DNA of 64,000 nt, from assembly GCA_020633975.1 (NCBI GenBank), contig JACKCR010000010.1:124001-188000 (forward strand), given 5' to 3'. Under the pieces are notes generated by a model. That model was not told where the DNA came from and ran no database searches. It saw nothing but the letters and a program-made list of their open reading frames with translations. Each line of letters opens with the position of its first letter. The stretch's first letter is position 1. Below, piece after piece: positions 8,535 through 17,028 of this stretch. This DNA comes from Candidatus Eiseniibacteriota bacterium (lineage in GTDB: Bacteria > Eisenbacteria > RBG-16-71-46 > CAIMUX01). Made by a program: the position numbers and the translations under genes.

Positions 8535-9311
8535 CTACAACTCGTCTCCGATCCTTCGGTAGAAGCTGAACCCGACGGTCAGCTCGTCGTACGCGTAGAC
8601 GACGTTCTCCTCGGTGTACCGATCCCTGGCAAACACCGAAGTCCGTCTCCATTCCCCACGCAGCGCGACGTCGTCCCGAAGGTAGAGCTCGAGGCCCGCG
8701 CCACCGGCCAGCGCGTTCTCCGTGACCGGATCAGCGTTGACGGACGGCCCCGGGTAGACGAGCACGACGCCGAATCCCCCAGTCAGGTACGGCTGGAGCC
8801 GAAACGGAACGGGGTACCGGACCTGCGCGTTGAGCATGTTGAAGAGGGCATGCACCGACTTGCCCTTGTTGTGCGCGATGTACGCCTCCCAACCGAGCCA
8901 TGGGTTGGGGTTGTAGGCCAAGCGCAACGTATAGAGGGGCTCGTCTCCCATCTGGCCAACGCCAGGACTGAAGGCGAGTCTGTGGAGGAACGGGCGAGGG
9001 CCCGGCTCCAGCGAAAAGGTCCGTCCCGCCAGGCTCGGAACCAACGGCTCGAGCCCGGGGGACGGCGGAGCAGACGGGATCAGGGGCGAGGCGAGCGCAT
9101 CTCGGGAGGAAGACGCGCTCGTGTCGACCCTAACGGTGTCCGTTCCGGAAACCGAGATGTCCAGGGTGGCCAGAGCACCCCGCGCGTCGGCGGTGGTGGT
9201 GCCATTCTCGGTGCTGAGGACGACGGAGTGTTCCGGTGTACCCCCACCCTGGACGTTGCAGGCAAAGCCTGCGATCGCTGAGCAGACGATCATGAACGAG
9301 AGGACCCTCAT
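8535..9311 (-). CDS. Beta-barrel outer-membrane protein with lipobox-like N-terminus
   Basis: 258 residues. The start ATG at 9311 overlaps the stop of the haem lipoprotein gene as ATGA. The N-terminus (LSFMIVCSAIAGFAC) ends in a cysteine resembling a lipobox. A Ser/Pro-rich linker follows to about residue 90, and then about 160 residues of barrel-like strands (YTLRLAYNPNPWLGWEAYIAHN, RLQPYLTGGFGVVLVY). The pattern resembles PagL/acyloxyacyl-hydrolase-like or OmpW-sized barrels, but I see no active-site signature and leave it unassigned. It is followed by a 231-bp gap before the TolB/haem gene. Confidence 0.65.
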   Translation of the reverse strand: MRVLSFMIVCSAIAGFACNVQGGGTPEHSVVLSTENGTTTADARGALATLDISVSGTDTVRVDTSASSSRDALASPLIPSAPPSPGLEPLVPSLAGRTFSLEPGPRPFLHRLAFSPGVGQMGDEPLYTLRLAYNPNPWLGWEAYIAHNKGKSVHALFNMLNAQVRYPVPFRLQPYLTGGFGVVLVYPGPSVNADPVTENALAGGAGLELYLRDDVALRGEWRRTSVFARDRYTEENVVYAYDELTVGFSFYRRIGDEL

Positions 9312-9745
9312 CTGTAGGTCCCCCCATGGACCCAGTCGCTAAGCACGCGATAGCGTGGATCGTCGACGTCAGAGAACGGCTGGTACTCGTGCCGCGTCCC
9401 CCCTGCCGTTTCTGCCAGCGGCTTCCTCAGCAGCGGACTCTGGTCGAGATCGAAGGGATAGACCTGCAGCTTCGTCTCCTCGAAGTCGAGCTCCAGATTC
9501 TTCTCCTCGATCGGCGACAGTCGATAGCTCCCGCGGATCCCGCCGCCGTGGCAGTCCCCTCCAGCGCTGCATCCCGCAGCGTCCAGCACCGGTTGGACCT
9601 CCGTGGCAAACGTCTCGAAGGACAGCTCGTAGTCGAGCCCACCCCCTGGTGGATCCGGAGCCTCGGTCGGCGATCCACAATGGACACCTCCCAAGACTCC
9701 GAGCGTCGCGAGGGTCAGGAGCCTCGGGTCGACACGCCGTTCCAT
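9308..9745 (-). CDS. Small lipoprotein with a single atypical haem-binding motif
   Basis: 145 residues from ATG 9745; no strong ribosome-binding site is visible, so the start is provisional. The signal peptide ends in a lipobox-like GGVHC. The mature protein contains CSAGGDCH, a CX5CH spacing in place of the usual CX2CH, followed by GGG. Small lipoproteins with CS..G.CHGG motifs occur beside cytochrome-rich surface loci and are usually annotated as haem proteins. The C-terminal part (SDWVHGG) resembles Planctomycete-type c-domain ends. It is the first gene of the minus-strand cluster and is coupled to the next by a 4-base overlap. Confidence 0.65.
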   Translation of the reverse strand: MERRVDPRLLTLATLGVLGGVHCGSPTEAPDPPGGGLDYELSFETFATEVQPVLDAAGCSAGGDCHGGGIRGSYRLSPIEEKNLELDFEETKLQVYPFDLDQSPLLRKPLAETAGGTRHEYQPFSDVDDPRYRVLSDWVHGGTYR

Positions 9746-10481
9746 TCGGAAACGGCAACGAGTGCGGAGCAGCTCTCCCCAGATGCAGCTTGACTCTGTC
9801 GACCGTCGGCTTCTGACCATCGCATCGCCCGGGTTGTGCCCGGACGAAGCCGGGCCCGATCCTCGCCGCGTACGTTCGCGGACTCATCTGTCCAGTACGC
9901 AAGGAACGGTCCAACACGTGGGCCATCGTTCCCAGCATTCGCCATGATCACGGAACGCGCGCGGGAGCCTCGATTTCCGGGGGAATGGGCGAAGGATGCA
10001 CGCCCCTGAGTTGGGGCAAACCGCGTGCGGCGTCTCTCCCAAGGTGTTACGAAACTACCTGGCGGATCGCTTCTCCACAGGCGGCAGTTCTTTCCCCTGG
10101 ACGGGCACGCCGCATTCCTCCATCGCTCCTCGCACGGAGCAGACCCGAGAAGGAGTCGTGATCCTCGGGTTGAGCAGATGCGAACGCCGAGAGCAACGAA
10201 GCGCAGGCTCCCGCGCTCTCGTCAGGCACCGAACATTTCTTCGTATTCCAGCCCGAACCTACCCACCCCGCACGAAACGGGCGGAACCAGGGACATTGCG
10301 GCGGGGTGCCTGTGCCCGTACTTCCGGCCAATGCGATTCGCGGGGCCGGAAGAGGAGGGAGTTTCCCCGGTGCGCCGGGTGAGGATAGACTCCGCGGTCC
10401 ATAGTAGAAGCGTAAGGACGGGCCGGCTCGAGTTCGAGCCGATCTGGCCCACAGTCACCCAGCCGCAAGGAGCCCGATTCG
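9746..10481. other. Intergenic region of 736 bp between divergent genes
   Basis: No reading frame here has a plausible start, ribosome-binding site or recognisable product. It must contain the promoters of the minus-strand redox cluster and of the cyclophilin gene. I could not identify convincing -35/-10 pairs. A CCCGG...CCGGG inverted repeat lies near 9829-9860. No RNA gene is visible. Confidence 0.5.
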
Positions 10482-11228
10482 ATGAACCGACTCGCGATCA
10501 CCCTGTTCGCATCCGCCGCCGTCTGCGCCCTTTCCTCCGCCTCGTCTGCGGGGCTCGGGGACACGGCGATCGACCTCTCGGCGCAGATGACGATCGCTGC
10601 GGACGAGCACGCCGCCACCGAGATGGCACCGCTCGTGGAGAATGACAAGGCCGTCGCCGCGATCGACGCGCAGATCAAGGGTATCGACACCACCGCCCAA
10701 GGATGGCGCACCAAGCTCCCGATGCCGAAGGTCGTGGAGTTCGACAAGGACCACGACTACTTCGTCCGGATGGAGACGAACAAGGGCCCGATCCTGATCA
10801 AGTTCCTCCCGGACGTCGCCCCGATGCACGTGACCGCGTTCATGTACCTCACGAAGCTCGGCTTCTACGATGGACTCAACTTCCACCGCGTCATCACCGG
10901 CTTCATGGCTCAGGGTGGAGATCCGCTCGGCAACGGCCGCGGCGGCCCAGGCTACGGCTTCGGTGGCGAATTCGACCCGGGTGTGAAGCACAACCGTCCG
11001 GGCCTTCTCTCGATGGCGAACACCGGTCAGCCGAACTCCGACGGCAGCCAGTTCTTCCTCACCTTCGTCCCGACTCCGTGGCTCGATGGCAAGCACACGA
11101 TCTTCGGCGAAGTGGTCGAAGGTATGGATACGGTGAAGGCGCTCGAAGCGGTCGGCTCCAAGGGCGGACAGACTTCCGAGCCGGTCGGCATGCAGGTCGT
11201 GAAGGTCGAGGTTCGTAAGAAGTCCTGA
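10482..11228 (+). CDS. Exported cyclophilin-type peptidyl-prolyl cis-trans isomerase
   Basis: 248 residues; AAGGAG precedes the ATG (CGCAAGGAGCCCGATTCG). A signal peptide (residues 1-23, SSASSAG) is followed by about 60 residues of linker and a cyclophilin domain from about residue 85. Characteristic pieces are [37 protein letters not shown] and [16 protein letters not shown]. The Arg of the FHR motif and the QFF segment are catalytic or substrate-binding in cyclophilins. It should assist folding of exported proteins in the periplasm. The gene is monocistronic: a tandem repeat and a terminator follow. Confidence 0.93.
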   Translation: MNRLAITLFASAAVCALSSASSAGLGDTAIDLSAQMTIAADEHAATEMAPLVENDKAVAAIDAQIKGIDTTAQGWRTKLPMPKVVEFDKDHDYFVRMETNKGPILIKFLPDVAPMHVTAFMYLTKLGFYDGLNFHRVITGFMAQGGDPLGNGRGGPGYGFGGEFDPGVKHNRPGLLSMANTGQPNSDGSQFFLTFVPTPWLDGKHTIFGEVVEGMDTVKALEAVGSKGGQTSEPVGMQVVKVEVRKKS

Positions 11229-11298
11229 TCGTTCCTTGCATCCGCGGACGCGTCGGCATGAAGCACGCGTCATCGAACGCGGTGCGGAACTGCGACGC

Positions 11299-11420
11299 GA
11301 CCCGATCGACACGATCCAATTGATACGACCCGATAGACGCGATCCGATAGACGCGACCCGACAGACGCGATCTGCTAGACGCGATCCGCCAGACGCGACC
11401 CAACAGACGCGATCCGCTAC
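11299..11420. repeat. 14-bp minisatellite, about 8.7 copies
   Basis: Degenerate units of consensus GAYCCGATAGACGC repeat every 14 bp from 11299 to 11420, immediately downstream of the cyclophilin gene. The last six units are the best conserved. The period is not a multiple of three and no gene covers the array. It ends just before the terminator hairpin. Confidence 0.9.
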
Positions 11421-11427
11421 GTAGAGA

Positions 11428-11468
11428 GACCCCGTCACTGTTTCAACCAGAACGGTGACAGGGTCTTT
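11428..11468 (+). terminator. Rho-independent terminator after the cyclophilin gene
   Basis: GACCCCGTCACTG and CGGTGACAGGGTC form a 13-bp stem (two G-T type pairs) with a 12-base loop, followed by TTT. It lies 200 bp after the cyclophilin stop, beyond the minisatellite. Confidence 0.75.
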
Positions 11469-11660
11469 CGCGTTCTTCGGCACGAGCCCGTCAGCGGGTT
11501 GCCACTCCGGAACGAACGTACTGTGGGAGTGACACCTTTCCCCGGAAGCGTCCCCCCGTTTCCTACCGAGTCCCCCTCGCCCCCACCGACACTTCCAGTA
11601 GGCCAAGCGCCGCCCGCAACGAGGAGCATGGACTCGACACACCTCGAAAGGAGGAGTGCA

Positions 11661-12446
11661 ATGCGACGCTTCCCACGCCTTCCCCGTCTCGCGTACGTCA
11701 CGTTCGTACTGGCTCTCCCGCTGGGGTTCCAGCCCACTCGGACTGACTCCACGGCTCTCTCGGTGGGAGTCTTCGGAGGCACCGGAGAGGCGGTCGCGAT
11801 TCTGCGCGACTGTAGCGGCCATTCGCTCGCACAGTCCACTGTCCACTTCCGCGAGACCGCGTTCGCGTTCGGCTTCACCCAAGCCGACTACGACAACGTG
11901 GTCACGGTCGGAATCCGAGGTGGCCGGTTCGAGAGCGACGACGTCCTCGATCCGGACCACCTGGAAGAAAGCAGGCACTTCGATCGTTGGTATCTGAATC
12001 CCCACGTCGCCATCGAAGGCGAGACGTTCGGTGTAGGGTTTGGACTCATCGCGCCCGGAGTGGTCGCGCATGTGCGCGAGCTCGGCGGACCGGATGAGAG
12101 CGTTGCTCGAAAAAACAGCCGAACGCAGATCCCGCTCTCAGGCCACCTCCGGGTGGGACAGCGCAACGATGTCTACATGCAGGCGAGCCTAGCGGAGAAC
12201 ACACCGATCTACTCCGGCGGCGGGCTCTTCAACATCGGCCTCGGCTACCAGGTCATGAACGGCGCGCGGGGCTTCACCGGCTTCTCCACGGGTTTCTACG
12301 AGCAGCCTGCGATGCTCCAGCAAGCCTCCATCGACGTTCCTTCCACTCCGATCCAGGTCCAGCTCTCCACTCGCTTCGGCGGGTTTGGAAACGACCCGGA
12401 GTCAGGTGGATCCGTGGGGCTGGTCTACTCCCCCGGCGCCCGATAG
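11661..12446 (+). CDS. Exported protein of unknown function, beta-rich
   Basis: 261 residues from ATG 11661, which has AAAGGAGGAG six bases upstream. The N-terminus RRFPRLPRLAYVTFVLALPLGF is a signal peptide. The mature protein consists of Gly- and aromatic-rich alternating strands (FGVGFGLIAPGV, GGGLFNIGLGYQV, GGSVGLVYSP) that suggest an outer-membrane barrel, although the end (GAR) lacks a terminal aromatic. The following TetR gene begins 35 bp downstream on the same strand and might control it. No family recognised. Confidence 0.65.
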   Translation: MRRFPRLPRLAYVTFVLALPLGFQPTRTDSTALSVGVFGGTGEAVAILRDCSGHSLAQSTVHFRETAFAFGFTQADYDNVVTVGIRGGRFESDDVLDPDHLEESRHFDRWYLNPHVAIEGETFGVGFGLIAPGVVAHVRELGGPDESVARKNSRTQIPLSGHLRVGQRNDVYMQASLAENTPIYSGGGLFNIGLGYQVMNGARGFTGFSTGFYEQPAMLQQASIDVPSTPIQVQLSTRFGGFGNDPESGGSVGLVYSPGAR

Positions 12447-12481
12447 CGGCAGAGCAACCGTTCCGATACACTGGACATACG

Positions 12482-13072
12482 ATGGAACAACGCGACAAGT
12501 CCGAGAAGGTCGAAGCCGTCGCCGAGTGGACGCTTCGCATCATCGACGCCCACGGACTCGACGGCGTGAGCATCGCTCGCGTTGCCCGCGCCGCATCGGT
12601 CTCTCGTCCGTGGATGTACAAGTACGTGGGACGCGGGAAGGAGGAGCTGATCGAAGTAGCGGTGAGACGGTTCGGGATGCTCATCTCCGGCCTCGACCGA
12701 CGGCCCCGGCTCGATTCGCGGGAGAACTGGGTACACGACACCATGGCGAACACGCAGAGGCTCTTTCTCAACTCGAGAGAGCGTCCGTGGATGCTGCGTC
12801 TCTACTACCGGTTCAAAGGGACCCACACCGTGCTCGGCGAGGTAATCGCCGATCTCGAGTCTCGATACCTGGGGGCCCACACCCGTGAGATCGCCGAAGT
12901 GTGGGGAATGCCCGAAGAGGAGTCTCGCATCCTCGCCGAGTCCCTCATGGCCGCCCGACTGGGAATGGCCCACCGCTACCAGTATCGAGAGGAAGTCGAG
13001 GAAGACGATCGAGGACGGTTCTTCGCCCTCCTCCGCCGCTGGCTGAGCGGCATCTCCCCCGGTACTCCGTAA
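12482..13072 (+). CDS. TetR-family transcriptional regulator
   Basis: 196 residues. The N-terminal helix-turn-helix (residues about 10-55) reads IIDAHGLDGVSIARVARAA..., then SRPWMYKYVGRGKEELIEV, the usual TetR spacing from recognition helix to the K-x-x-L helix. The C-terminal ligand domain is all-helical and without recognisable specificity. TetR proteins normally repress neighbouring genes until a small molecule binds. It is flanked by two uncharacterised exported or membrane proteins, which are candidate targets. I saw no clear palindromic operator in the 35-bp spacer upstream. Confidence 0.85.
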   Translation: MEQRDKSEKVEAVAEWTLRIIDAHGLDGVSIARVARAASVSRPWMYKYVGRGKEELIEVAVRRFGMLISGLDRRPRLDSRENWVHDTMANTQRLFLNSRERPWMLRLYYRFKGTHTVLGEVIADLESRYLGAHTREIAEVWGMPEEESRILAESLMAARLGMAHRYQYREEVEEDDRGRFFALLRRWLSGISPGTP

Positions 13073-13112
13073 CGAAGCCGCCTCGGCCCGACCGCGTGCC
13101 CGATCTCGCCGT

Positions 13113-13937
13113 ATGCTATCCTCGTTGATCGTCGCATTCGACGAGCCGGACGGAACAATCTCAAGCCAAGGGCAGACTCACACCGTGGGACGAGGCTCCA
13201 TCCCAACAACCCAGGCGAGACGAGCGTCTCGCCGTACCTCCTTCCTCATCGCCGGGGGGGCGGTGATCCTGCTAGGGACGATCGTCTTCCTTTCGCAGCA
13301 GCGATCGGCGCAGCCCATCGATTCGACGGAGCCATCGCCGGTCTTGGATCCGGCGCGGGCGCGGGCCGAGAACACCGCCCGCCCCGCCCGCCCCACCGCA
13401 TCTCCGGGACCGTCTCTCGAAGCGCTCTCGGCGGTGAAGACACTCCTCTCGGCTCAGCAGTTCCTTCTCGCCACGCCGGCGCGGTACGAACCGTTCGGTG
13501 AGGACCTCACGTTCGATCGCGGCTACATCCTCGTCTTCGAGACGGATCCGAAGATCTCGCTCGCCAGCATCGAGAAGAGACCCGTGCTCTACATCGGAGC
13601 GGTGCCTGCAGAGGTGTTCGATGTTTCACCGTCTTCGGGAAGAGTGATTGCATTCGCTCCCGGTGACATCGACCTGGCAGAGACTCCGATCTTCTTCGGC
13701 TCGACGCTCCCGGCCGAGAAGGTGGACGCCACCCGAGGGCGGGCCGAGCGGGACGCTGCGATCGCACTCGGTGTCTCTCCGCCCCCGGCTCACGAGCTCG
13801 CTGGCGCAGTCGCAGCAGGCGGCGCATTGCTCCAAGCTCGCGACATCGGTGAGCTGACGAGGCACCTGGGTGACATCCGTGCTGCCTGGTCCAAGGTCGA
13901 TGCTGGCTCCGTCCGAATCGGGAGTCGGTCCCAGTAG
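13113..13937 (+). CDS. Single-pass membrane protein of unknown function, 3' end fused to an insertion sequence
   Basis: 274 residues; no ribosome-binding site is obvious at ATG 13113, so the start may lie further downstream. A single hydrophobic helix (FLIAGGAVILLGTIVFL, about residues 44-60) is followed by a Pro/Ala linker and an extracytoplasmic domain of about 170 residues. No family is recognised. The stop TAG (13935-13937) lies inside the left inverted repeat of the insertion sequence, so the present C-terminus (SRSQ) may be shortened or replaced relative to the ancestral gene. Confidence 0.6.
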   Translation: MLSSLIVAFDEPDGTISSQGQTHTVGRGSIPTTQARRASRRTSFLIAGGAVILLGTIVFLSQQRSAQPIDSTEPSPVLDPARARAENTARPARPTASPGPSLEALSAVKTLLSAQQFLLATPARYEPFGEDLTFDRGYILVFETDPKISLASIEKRPVLYIGAVPAEVFDVSPSSGRVIAFAPGDIDLAETPIFFGSTLPAEKVDATRGRAERDAAIALGVSPPPAHELAGAVAAGGALLQARDIGELTRHLGDIRAAWSKVDAGSVRIGSRSQ

Positions 13938-15220
13938 GTTGTGGCGAGGAGATTGCGGATACCCCGGCACGCTAGACGCTTGCAGTGAGGTATGCGCGTC
14001 TCCCGTCCGACATCCGAAGCCCCCCGCCCCTCGTTCCAACCCCAGTTCTGTCCCAACAGGCAGTGTCCCTTTCACTTGCCCAAGGGACGAACCTGGCATT
14101 GGGTTCGGGACGGCTGGTTCACCCGACCTTCTGACCAGCGTCGGTTCCAGCGCTTCCTCTGCCGACATTGCGGTCGGCGCTTCTCTACTCGCACCTACTC
14201 GACGACCTACTGGCTCCAGAGGCGACGACTCCTCGCCGAAGTGGCTCAGCACCTTTCCAACGGCACTGCGCTACGACAGGCCGGGCGGATCCTCAAGGTC
14301 CCGCATGCCACTGTCGCCCTTCACCAAGCCCGACTCGGTCGCCACTGCTTACTCTTTCAGTCTCAACTCCTTGCTGACTCTCAGATCAAGGAACCGGTCG
14401 TAGTCGACGGCTTCGAGACCTTCGAGTACTCCCAGTACTTCCCCTTCCACGTGAATCTCGCGGTCGGACAGGACTCCTGGTTCCTCTATGCGTTCACGGA
14501 CAGTCCTCTTCGGAGAAAGGGAAGCATGACTCCGGTCCAGAAACAGGTGCGGCAGGAACTCGAACGCCGACTCGGTCGCCCGGATCCCAAAGCCATCGAG
14601 ACAGGAATGGCCGAACTCCTCGAGCTGCTGGTGGACCGAAGTACGGGTCCGCTCGAACTTCACAGCGACGAGCACCCTGCCTACCTCAGGTCTATCCGCA
14701 GAGTCTTGCGTGCGCGACCAGGGAGCCAGATCGATCATCGCCGAACACCCTCGAAGGAAGCACGGACGCATGCCAACCCGCTCTTCGCGGTCAACCTGAC
14801 GGATCTCCTGATCCGGCACAGCCACGCCAACCATCGTCGGGAGACAATCGCATTCTCGAAGCGTCGAATGGGTGCCATCGAGAGGTTGTCGTTCTTCATG
14901 GTGTGGAGGAACTGCATCAAACGAAGACGGGAGAAAGGAGGTCCGGAAACGACCGCGATGAAGGTCGGTCTCCTGGACCGACCGCTGACGTGGTCAGACA
15001 TCCTGAAGCGGCGTCTCTTCCCGATTCAACACTCGCTACCACGGGCGTGGCAGACCTACTACGAGAAGAGAGTGTTCACGCCGATCCTGGGAGACCAGCA
15101 GAGGGTTCACGAACTCAAGTACGCCTTCTGACGTTCGGCTGCTCATGTCAATCAAGGTCCAGTAGCCGGGAAGGACTGCCGAACGAGGCGGCTGTCCGCA
15201 ATCTTCCGGCCACAACCTAC
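13934..15220. mobile_element. Complete insertion sequence of about 1.29 kb
   Basis: Terminal inverted repeats of 26 bp match at 23 positions: left end 13934-13959 starting GTAGGTTGTGGC, right end (reverse complement) 15195-15220 starting with the same bases and sharing AGATTGCGGA. One transposase gene fills the element. No clear target-site duplication is visible beside the ends. Both flanking genes, convergent towards the element, take their TAG stop from the repeat. The IS family is not recognised with confidence. Confidence 0.85.
13992..15131 (+). CDS. DDE-type transposase with N-terminal zinc ribbon
   Basis: 379 residues. The N-terminus carries two Cys pairs (CPNRQCPFH, FLCRHCGRRFS) forming a zinc ribbon, followed by a helix-turn-helix (AGRILKVPHATVALHQ). 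The catalytic core shows VVVDGFETFEY (first Asp), LHSDEHPAYL (second Asp) and a final acidic helix at NHRRETIAFSKR. The arrangement is like that of IS1/IS1595-group enzymes, but I cannot name the family. The frame is intact, so the element may be active. It lies entirely between the inverted repeats at 13934 and 15220. Confidence 0.85.
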   Translation: MRVSRPTSEAPRPSFQPQFCPNRQCPFHLPKGRTWHWVRDGWFTRPSDQRRFQRFLCRHCGRRFSTRTYSTTYWLQRRRLLAEVAQHLSNGTALRQAGRILKVPHATVALHQARLGRHCLLFQSQLLADSQIKEPVVVDGFETFEYSQYFPFHVNLAVGQDSWFLYAFTDSPLRRKGSMTPVQKQVRQELERRLGRPDPKAIETGMAELLELLVDRSTGPLELHSDEHPAYLRSIRRVLRARPGSQIDHRRTPSKEARTHANPLFAVNLTDLLIRHSHANHRRETIAFSKRRMGAIERLSFFMVWRNCIKRRREKGGPETTAMKVGLLDRPLTWSDILKRRLFPIQHSLPRAWQTYYEKRVFTPILGDQQRVHELKYAF

Positions 15221-16908
15221 GCCACATTGCGCGCTTGCTCGCGGCGGCTCCACCGCGACAGCGCGGTCCACAGCCGCTCGAAGTCGATCGGCTTCGCGAG
15301 ATGATCGTCCATCCCAGCGGCGATACAGCGGTCTCTCTCTTCCGGCAGTGCGTTCGCAGTGAGCGCAACGATCGCCATCCGCCCCTCGGAGTCGAGCTTT
15401 TCGCTCCGAATCCTGCGCGCGGCTTCGTAGCCGTCCATCTCCGGCATCATGCAATCCATGAAGACGATCGCGAACGGCGTGGTGGCGAGTCGATCGAGAG
15501 CCGCCTGTCCGGAATCGACGGTCTCGACCTGGCAGCCGAGCCGCTCGAGGAGCCGAGACGCAACCTTCCGGTTGATCGCGTTGTCGTCGACGACGAGCAC
15601 ATGAATCCCACCAGCATCGAGCATTCCAGTGGGACGTGCGAACGCTCGTCTCGACGGATCGTCGGCGGCGGTGGGGCAGTGCAGCCCCTTACCGGTGGAC
15701 ACCCGAAGAGCGCTCGCAAGTCGACAAAGCTGGATCGGACAGGGAATCGACACTTCGTCGGCCTCGCCACGCGTCGACCCGTCCGTATTGTTCCTCCGGA
15801 TCAGAATCGACTTGGAGGTGTCGCCCATATGGAGGATGGAGACCTCTGCATGCTCCACATCCTTCGTCAGCTCCCATCCGATGTGGCTCAGTTGCGCGCC
15901 CAGCACGGCATCGAACAGCCTAGAACCTGGGGCGATCCATGCACGCGCCACGGTTTCGACGCGGTTCCGGGATCCGAGGATGCGAAGCGGAACCTGCAGC
16001 TCGAAGATCGTCCCCTCGCCTTCCTTGCTCCTGACCGCAACCGTCCCACCCATCATGATCGCGAGCCGTCTGGTGATTGCGAGTCCGAGCCCCGTTCCCC
16101 CGAACCGGCGCGTCGTCGATGCGTCCGCTTGCGAGAACGGATCGAAGATTCGCCCGAGCTGCTCGTCGTTCATCCCGATCCCCGTGTCGACAACTGAGAT
16201 GCGATAGAGGTACACGAGTGGATCGTCTTCGGAGCCGGTCACATTGGCGTTGCATGGTCCAGGATCTCCGGGCATGCCCAACACGTCACTCGGGCGAGGG
16301 AAGGCCGGTCCCAAGGCAACGCGTACGAGTACGTGTCCAGATTCGGTGAACTTGACTGCGTTCGAGACCAAGTTCTGGAGGATCTGCCGGATCCGCGCAG
16401 GATCCCCTCCGACTTTCGTCGGTACATCGGGTTCGACCAGATAGTGGAGCGCAACCGGCTTCTCGCCGACCGAGGCCGCAGCCGGAACGAGGATCTGCTC
16501 CACAGTGGTCGCGAGGTCGAAGGACGTGAGTTCGATCTCTACCTTCTCGGCCTCGAGCTTGGAGAAATCCAGGATCTCGTTGAGCACGTCGAGGAGGGCG
16601 CGCCCCGACTCGAGAGCCGTGGACACCGCGTCTCGTTGATTCGGATCGAGGTGAGACTGCTCCAGCAGCTGCAACATCCCGAGGAGGCCGTTGAGGGGAG
16701 TGCGGATCTCGTGGCTCATTCGAGCGAGGAAGAGGCTCTTGGCGTGATTCGCGGATTCCGCATGAGCTGCGGCGTCTCGAGAATGGCTCGCGGCGGACTC
16801 CGCCACGGCGAGCTGGTCTCGCAGCGCTCGGACGACGTCCTCGAGCTCGGAGATCCTAACGTCGGGAGGATCTGGTCGCTCGCTCCCTGCCTTGCGTCCA
16901 CCCTTCAT
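15217..16908 (-). CDS. Hybrid sensor histidine kinase / response regulator
   Basis: 563 residues, no membrane segment or PAS domain: a short coiled coil (residues 18-55), HisKA with [10 protein letters not shown] (phospho-acceptor His near residue 65), HATPase ([24 protein letters not shown]), a divergent receiver-like segment, and a C-terminal receiver with [23 protein letters not shown] (acceptor Asp) and K in AKPID. It should be a soluble kinase perhaps working with the adjacent chemoreceptor. The TAG stop lies inside the right inverted repeat of the insertion sequence, so a further C-terminal domain such as Hpt could have been lost. The receiver itself is complete. Confidence 0.9.
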   Translation of the reverse strand: MKGGRKAGSERPDPPDVRISELEDVVRALRDQLAVAESAASHSRDAAAHAESANHAKSLFLARMSHEIRTPLNGLLGMLQLLEQSHLDPNQRDAVSTALESGRALLDVLNEILDFSKLEAEKVEIELTSFDLATTVEQILVPAAASVGEKPVALHYLVEPDVPTKVGGDPARIRQILQNLVSNAVKFTESGHVLVRVALGPAFPRPSDVLGMPGDPGPCNANVTGSEDDPLVYLYRISVVDTGIGMNDEQLGRIFDPFSQADASTTRRFGGTGLGLAITRRLAIMMGGTVAVRSKEGEGTIFELQVPLRILGSRNRVETVARAWIAPGSRLFDAVLGAQLSHIGWELTKDVEHAEVSILHMGDTSKSILIRRNNTDGSTRGEADEVSIPCPIQLCRLASALRVSTGKGLHCPTAADDPSRRAFARPTGMLDAGGIHVLVVDDNAINRKVASRLLERLGCQVETVDSGQAALDRLATTPFAIVFMDCMMPEMDGYEAARRIRSEKLDSEGRMAIVALTANALPEERDRCIAAGMDDHLAKPIDFERLWTALSRWSRREQARNVA

Positions 16909-16944
16909 CGATCTGCTGGATCTCCGGGACTACTGGTTCTCTAG

Positions 16945-17028
16945 GTTCACGAGGATCGGAAAGATCACGACGGTCGTAGAGATCACGAGGGTCGGAAAGT
17001 TCGTGACGGTCGGAAAGATCACGAGGCC
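16945..17028. repeat. 18-bp tandem repeat between kinase and chemoreceptor genes
   Basis: About 4.7 units of 18 bp (consensus GATCACGAGGGTCGGAAA) run from 16945 to 17028. The last units overlap the 3' end of the chemoreceptor gene and supply part of its stop-codon context. The rest is non-coding. Confidence 0.85.

Noticed and set aside
9746-10481. Short frames in the divergent spacer as small genes
   Set aside because: None has a ribosome-binding site, signal peptide or recognisable motif, and composition is like non-coding DNA.
11299-11420. Possible CRISPR array
   Set aside because: Units of 14 bp are contiguous with no unique spacers and no cas genes are present. The same applies to 16945-17028 and 18681-18736.
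10455-12071. Minus-strand open frame of over 500 codons across the cyclophilin gene and the minisatellite
   Set aside because: Antisense to a certain gene; its middle is translated 14-bp repeat; no ribosome-binding site or family.
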